24,661 nt of DNA. It comes from JAUNSR01 sp036655755. GTDB lineage: Bacteria; Bacteroidota; Bacteroidia; Bacteroidales; JAUNSR01. A program made the position numbers and the translations under genes. A model generated the notes under the pieces. That model was not told the DNA's origin and searched no databases. It was given only the letters and a program-made list of their open reading frames with translations. Within the stretch, counting starts at the first letter, position 1. Every line of letters begins with the position of its first letter. Shown piece by piece: positions 22,684 to 24,661 of the stretch. Location: the NCBI GenBank assembly GCA_036655755.1, contig JAVVPN010000045.1:1-24661 (forward strand), written 5' to 3'.

Positions 22684-24375
22684 TTAATCCATACACTCTT
22701 TAGAAAGCTTCATCGCACAGAAGTTCGGACCGCACATCGTGCAATAATCTTCATCGTGCTTCGATCCTTCCTGATAATACTCGAGCGCTCGTTCCGGATC
22801 GAGCGACAGGTTAAACTGATCCTTCCAACGGAAGTCGAAGCGGGCTTTACTAAGCGCATAGTCCCGATAAGAAGCTCCGGGATGCTGCTTCGCCAGGTCG
22901 GCGGCATGCGCAGCGATTTTATAAGTGATTACACCATTGCGCACATCTTCTTTATTCGGCAACCCAAGATGCTCTTTGGGAGTAACATAACACAACATGG
23001 CGGTGCCGTACCATCCTATCTGAGCCGCTCCGATAGCAGACGTAATGTGATCATAGCCGGGAGCGATATCGGTTGTCAATGGTCCGAGTGTATAGAATGG
23101 CGCTTCATGACAAGCTTTGAGCTGGCGATCCATATTTTCGCGTATCTTATGCATCGGTACATGACCCGGCCCTTCAATCAATACTTGAACATGGTGGGCC
23201 CATGCTTTTTCGGTAAGGATGCCCAAGGTATCCAATTCAGCAAACTGAGCCGCATCGTTGGCATCGTGAATTGAGCCGGGACGCAAACCGTCGCCAAGCG
23301 AAACAGCAACGTCGTAGGTTTTAAGAATTTCGCAAATCTCATCGAAATGATCGAACAGAAAGTTTTCGCGATTAAAGGTTTTGCACCATTTGGTAATGAT
23401 CGATCCTCCGCGTGAAACAATTCCGGTAAGGCGGTTGAGCGAATGGTGTACATTTTCAAGACGCACCCCCGCATGAATGGTAAAATAATCGACACCCTGT
23501 TCTGCCTGCTCAATCAATGTATCGCGGTAAATCTCCCAAGTAAGGTCTTCAATACGGCCGTTTACTTTTTCAAGCGCCTGATAAATAGGAACTGTACCTA
23601 CCGGAACGGGGCAATTGCGGATAATCCATTCGCGGGTTTCATGGATATGATTCCCGGTAGAAAGGTCCATCAATGTATCGCCTCCCCATCGGCAGCTCCA
23701 TACAGCTTTTTCTACTTCCTCTTCAATGCCCGACGACATGGCCGAATTGCCGATATTCGTATTGATTTTTACAAGGAAATTACGGCCGATAATCATTGGC
23801 TCGGCTTCCGGATGGTTGATGTTTGCCGGAATGATGGCCCGTCCGGCAGCGATTTCGCTTCGTACAAATTCAGGTGTAATGTGTGATTCGAGCCCCAACT
23901 CATGTAAATTTTGGTTTTCACGGATCGCTACATATTCCATCTCGGGAGTAATGATTCCCTTTGACGCATAATACATCTGCGTAATATTCCGTCCGGCTTT
24001 AGCGCGATACGGTTTATGCAGATTTGTAAATCTGATTTTATCGAGTGAAGAATCGTTTAATCGTTGCTGACCATAATCGGATGTGATGTGATCAAGTTGC
24101 TCCAGATCTTCCGACTGGCGAATCCATGATTCACGCAGGCGAGGCAATCCGAATCGCAAATCGATATCGGTGTTGGGGTCGGTATAAGGGCCGCTCGTAT
24201 CATATACACAGATAGATCCGTTGGAGTGGCGCTCTTTGACACCCTCTTTGATGGTTACTGTATCTGTCAGTTTGATACGGCGCATCGCTACCTGTACTGC
24301 CGGATGAATAGTGCCGGCAACATATATTTTTTTTGAATTCGGAAATGGATTACGTGTTACACGATCTAATTTCAT
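22684..24375 (-). CDS. thiC: Phosphomethylpyrimidine synthase
   Basis: The protein has 563 residues. It converts aminoimidazole ribotide to hydroxymethylpyrimidine phosphate, the pyrimidine half of thiamine, using SAM and a 4Fe-4S cluster. The unusual C-terminal cluster motif is visible as CTMCGPNFC (Cys545, Cys548, Cys553). Other marks are NPFPNSKKIYV at the start, RAIIPANINHPEAEPMIIG, GDTLMDLSTG, TIHAGV, SLGDGLRPGSIHDANDAAQF and EGPGHVPMHKI. It is somewhat shorter than E. coli ThiC at the N-terminus. It is separated from thiG by 122 bases that hold a repeat. Confidence 0.97.
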   Translation of the reverse strand: MKLDRVTRNPFPNSKKIYVAGTIHPAVQVAMRRIKLTDTVTIKEGVKERHSNGSICVYDTSGPYTDPNTDIDLRFGLPRLRESWIRQSEDLEQLDHITSDYGQQRLNDSSLDKIRFTNLHKPYRAKAGRNITQMYYASKGIITPEMEYVAIRENQNLHELGLESHITPEFVRSEIAAGRAIIPANINHPEAEPMIIGRNFLVKINTNIGNSAMSSGIEEEVEKAVWSCRWGGDTLMDLSTGNHIHETREWIIRNCPVPVGTVPIYQALEKVNGRIEDLTWEIYRDTLIEQAEQGVDYFTIHAGVRLENVHHSLNRLTGIVSRGGSIITKWCKTFNRENFLFDHFDEICEILKTYDVAVSLGDGLRPGSIHDANDAAQFAELDTLGILTEKAWAHHVQVLIEGPGHVPMHKIRENMDRQLKACHEAPFYTLGPLTTDIAPGYDHITSAIGAAQIGWYGTAMLCYVTPKEHLGLPNKEDVRNGVITYKIAAHAADLAKQHPGASYRDYALSKARFDFRWKDQFNLSLDPERALEYYQEGSKHDEDYCTMCGPNFCAMKLSKECMD

Positions 24376-24497
24376 TTATATATAATTTATTTTTTAACAT
24401 CAAGGTATAAATGCGCCATTTATATACCGTATGTTGGGTATCTCAACTTTAGGTGAGTGATGGCGATTTCATTTATATATAATTTAATTTTTAAGGA
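24369..24497 (-). repeat. Duplicated thiC initiation region
   Basis: The about 29 bases around the thiC start (24369-24397, ATTTCATTTATATATAATTT onwards) recur at 24466-24494, 97 bases away and in the same orientation, with one mismatch. On the minus strand the far copy places an identical A/T-rich leader and ATGAAAT in front of a seven-codon ORF (24472-24449) whose body lies in the interspersed repeat. A hairpin (24404-24428) lies between the copies. Confidence 0.68.
24442..24480 (-). repeat. Interspersed repeat, copy 2
   Basis: This is the second copy of the element at the start of the window: CTCAACTTTAGGTGAGT, one differing base, then ATGGCGATTTCATTT. On the minus strand it reads ATG AAA TCG CCA TCA CTC ACC TAA. 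It sits between thiG and thiC, 26 bases past the thiG stop. Confidence 0.72.
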
Positions 24498-24661
24498 TTA
24501 AAGAGAAAGGAATGATGTAAGCGGGCTGCTGGCCTCTGCATGGGGTAATTGAGCCGGAAGTCCTGCTTCGTATGCCATTCGGCCTGCAATAACAGCCTTG
24601 CGGAACGCCTTCGCCATCGCTACCGGATCTCCTGCCACTGCTACCGCCGTATTGACCAATA
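24498..24661 (-). CDS. thiG: Thiazole synthase, C-terminal end (partial)
   Basis: The last 53 codons of a gene enter from the right edge on the minus strand, ending in TAA at 24500-24498. The translated part contains LVNTAVAVAGDPVAMAKAF, then RKAVIAGRMAYEAGLP, then a short tail ending in TSFLSL. This is the conserved C-terminal region of ThiG (NTA.A.A.DP..MA.AF..AV.AGR.A...G), which forms the thiazole phosphate from deoxyxylulose phosphate, iminoacetate and ThiS thiocarboxylate. Its position upstream of thiC and thiH fits the usual thiamine operon. Confidence 0.93.
   Translation of the reverse strand, partial: LVNTAVAVAGDPVAMAKAFRKAVIAGRMAYEAGLPAQLPHAEASSPLTSFLSL

Noticed and set aside
22609..23274. 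Long plus-strand ORF of 221 codons opposite thiC and the start of thiH
   Set aside because: It is the antisense shadow of well-supported thiC and thiH, has no recognisable motif and no promoter context.
1..24480. Composite transposon bounded by the two direct repeats
   Set aside because: The repeats are only about 33 bases, there is no transposase, and the interval is filled with housekeeping genes in a conserved Bacteroidales order.
24376..24497. Possible TPP riboswitch before thiC
   Set aside because: The 122-base spacer is occupied by repeats and a small hairpin and I do not see the conserved THI-box core; a riboswitch would be expected upstream of the first gene of the operon, outside the window.
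1..24661. CRISPR arrays, tRNA or rRNA genes, transposases, phage or defence genes
   Set aside because: I looked for regular spaced repeats, cloverleaf-like segments and signature proteins and found none; the two 33-base repeats are too far apart to form an array.

Overview
The window looks like chromosomal DNA from a member of the Bacteroidales. Several start sites carry the Bacteroidetes -7 promoter box (TAnnTTTG) instead of an E. coli-type -10, genes lack clear Shine-Dalgarno sequences, and the gene content (DUF1599 protein, BT_3928-type protein, tpiA, SPOR protein, folE; hisG-hisD-hisC-hisB with a bifunctional HisB; meso-diaminopimelate dehydrogenase) is typical of Bacteroides/Parabacteroides/Dysgonomonas relatives. 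The genus cannot be fixed from sequence reading alone. A run of 100 N at 1699-1798 is an assembly gap.

Layout. (1) 79-1693, minus strand: a three-gene envelope cassette made of a CsgG-like protein, a small lipoprotein with a PEGA-like look, and a DUF4810 lipoprotein, all joined by ATGA overlaps. (2) 1846-5299, plus strand: an outer-membrane beta-barrel followed directly by a permease, a binding lipoprotein and an ATPase of the OpuC/Osm family, probably an uptake route for glycine betaine or choline-type compounds. (3) 5267-5824, minus: a YfcE-like phosphodiesterase that overlaps the ATPase tail to tail. (4) 5934-6780, plus: two tandem paralogous small genes of unknown function, each with its own terminator. 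(5) 6876-11231, minus: hisG-hisD-hisC-hisB, preceded by a 16-residue leader peptide with five consecutive histidines, an intrinsic terminator and a competing antiterminator pairing. This is a complete histidine attenuator. (6) 11560-13071: a cysteine-cluster protein (plus), then tpx and a small membrane protein (minus). (7) 13366-19704, plus: a TPR protein, a DUF1599 protein, a BT_3928-type membrane/thioredoxin-like protein, tpiA, a SPOR-domain protein and folE. (8) 19805-20704, minus: meso-diaminopimelate dehydrogenase for lysine/peptidoglycan precursor metabolism. (9) 20872-24661, minus: thiamine genes thiG (partial, cut by the window edge), thiC, thiH and thiF.

The genes are mostly housekeeping and biosynthetic. 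The most interesting parts are regulatory or repetitive: the his attenuator; a 33-base interspersed repeat found at both ends of the window; a duplicated copy of the thiC initiation region that fronts a seven-codon ORF; a promoter box embedded in a terminator hairpin at 15617-15657; and a GC-rich inverted-repeat block at 18391-18465. No CRISPR array, tRNA, rRNA, transposase, phage gene or clear defence system was seen.
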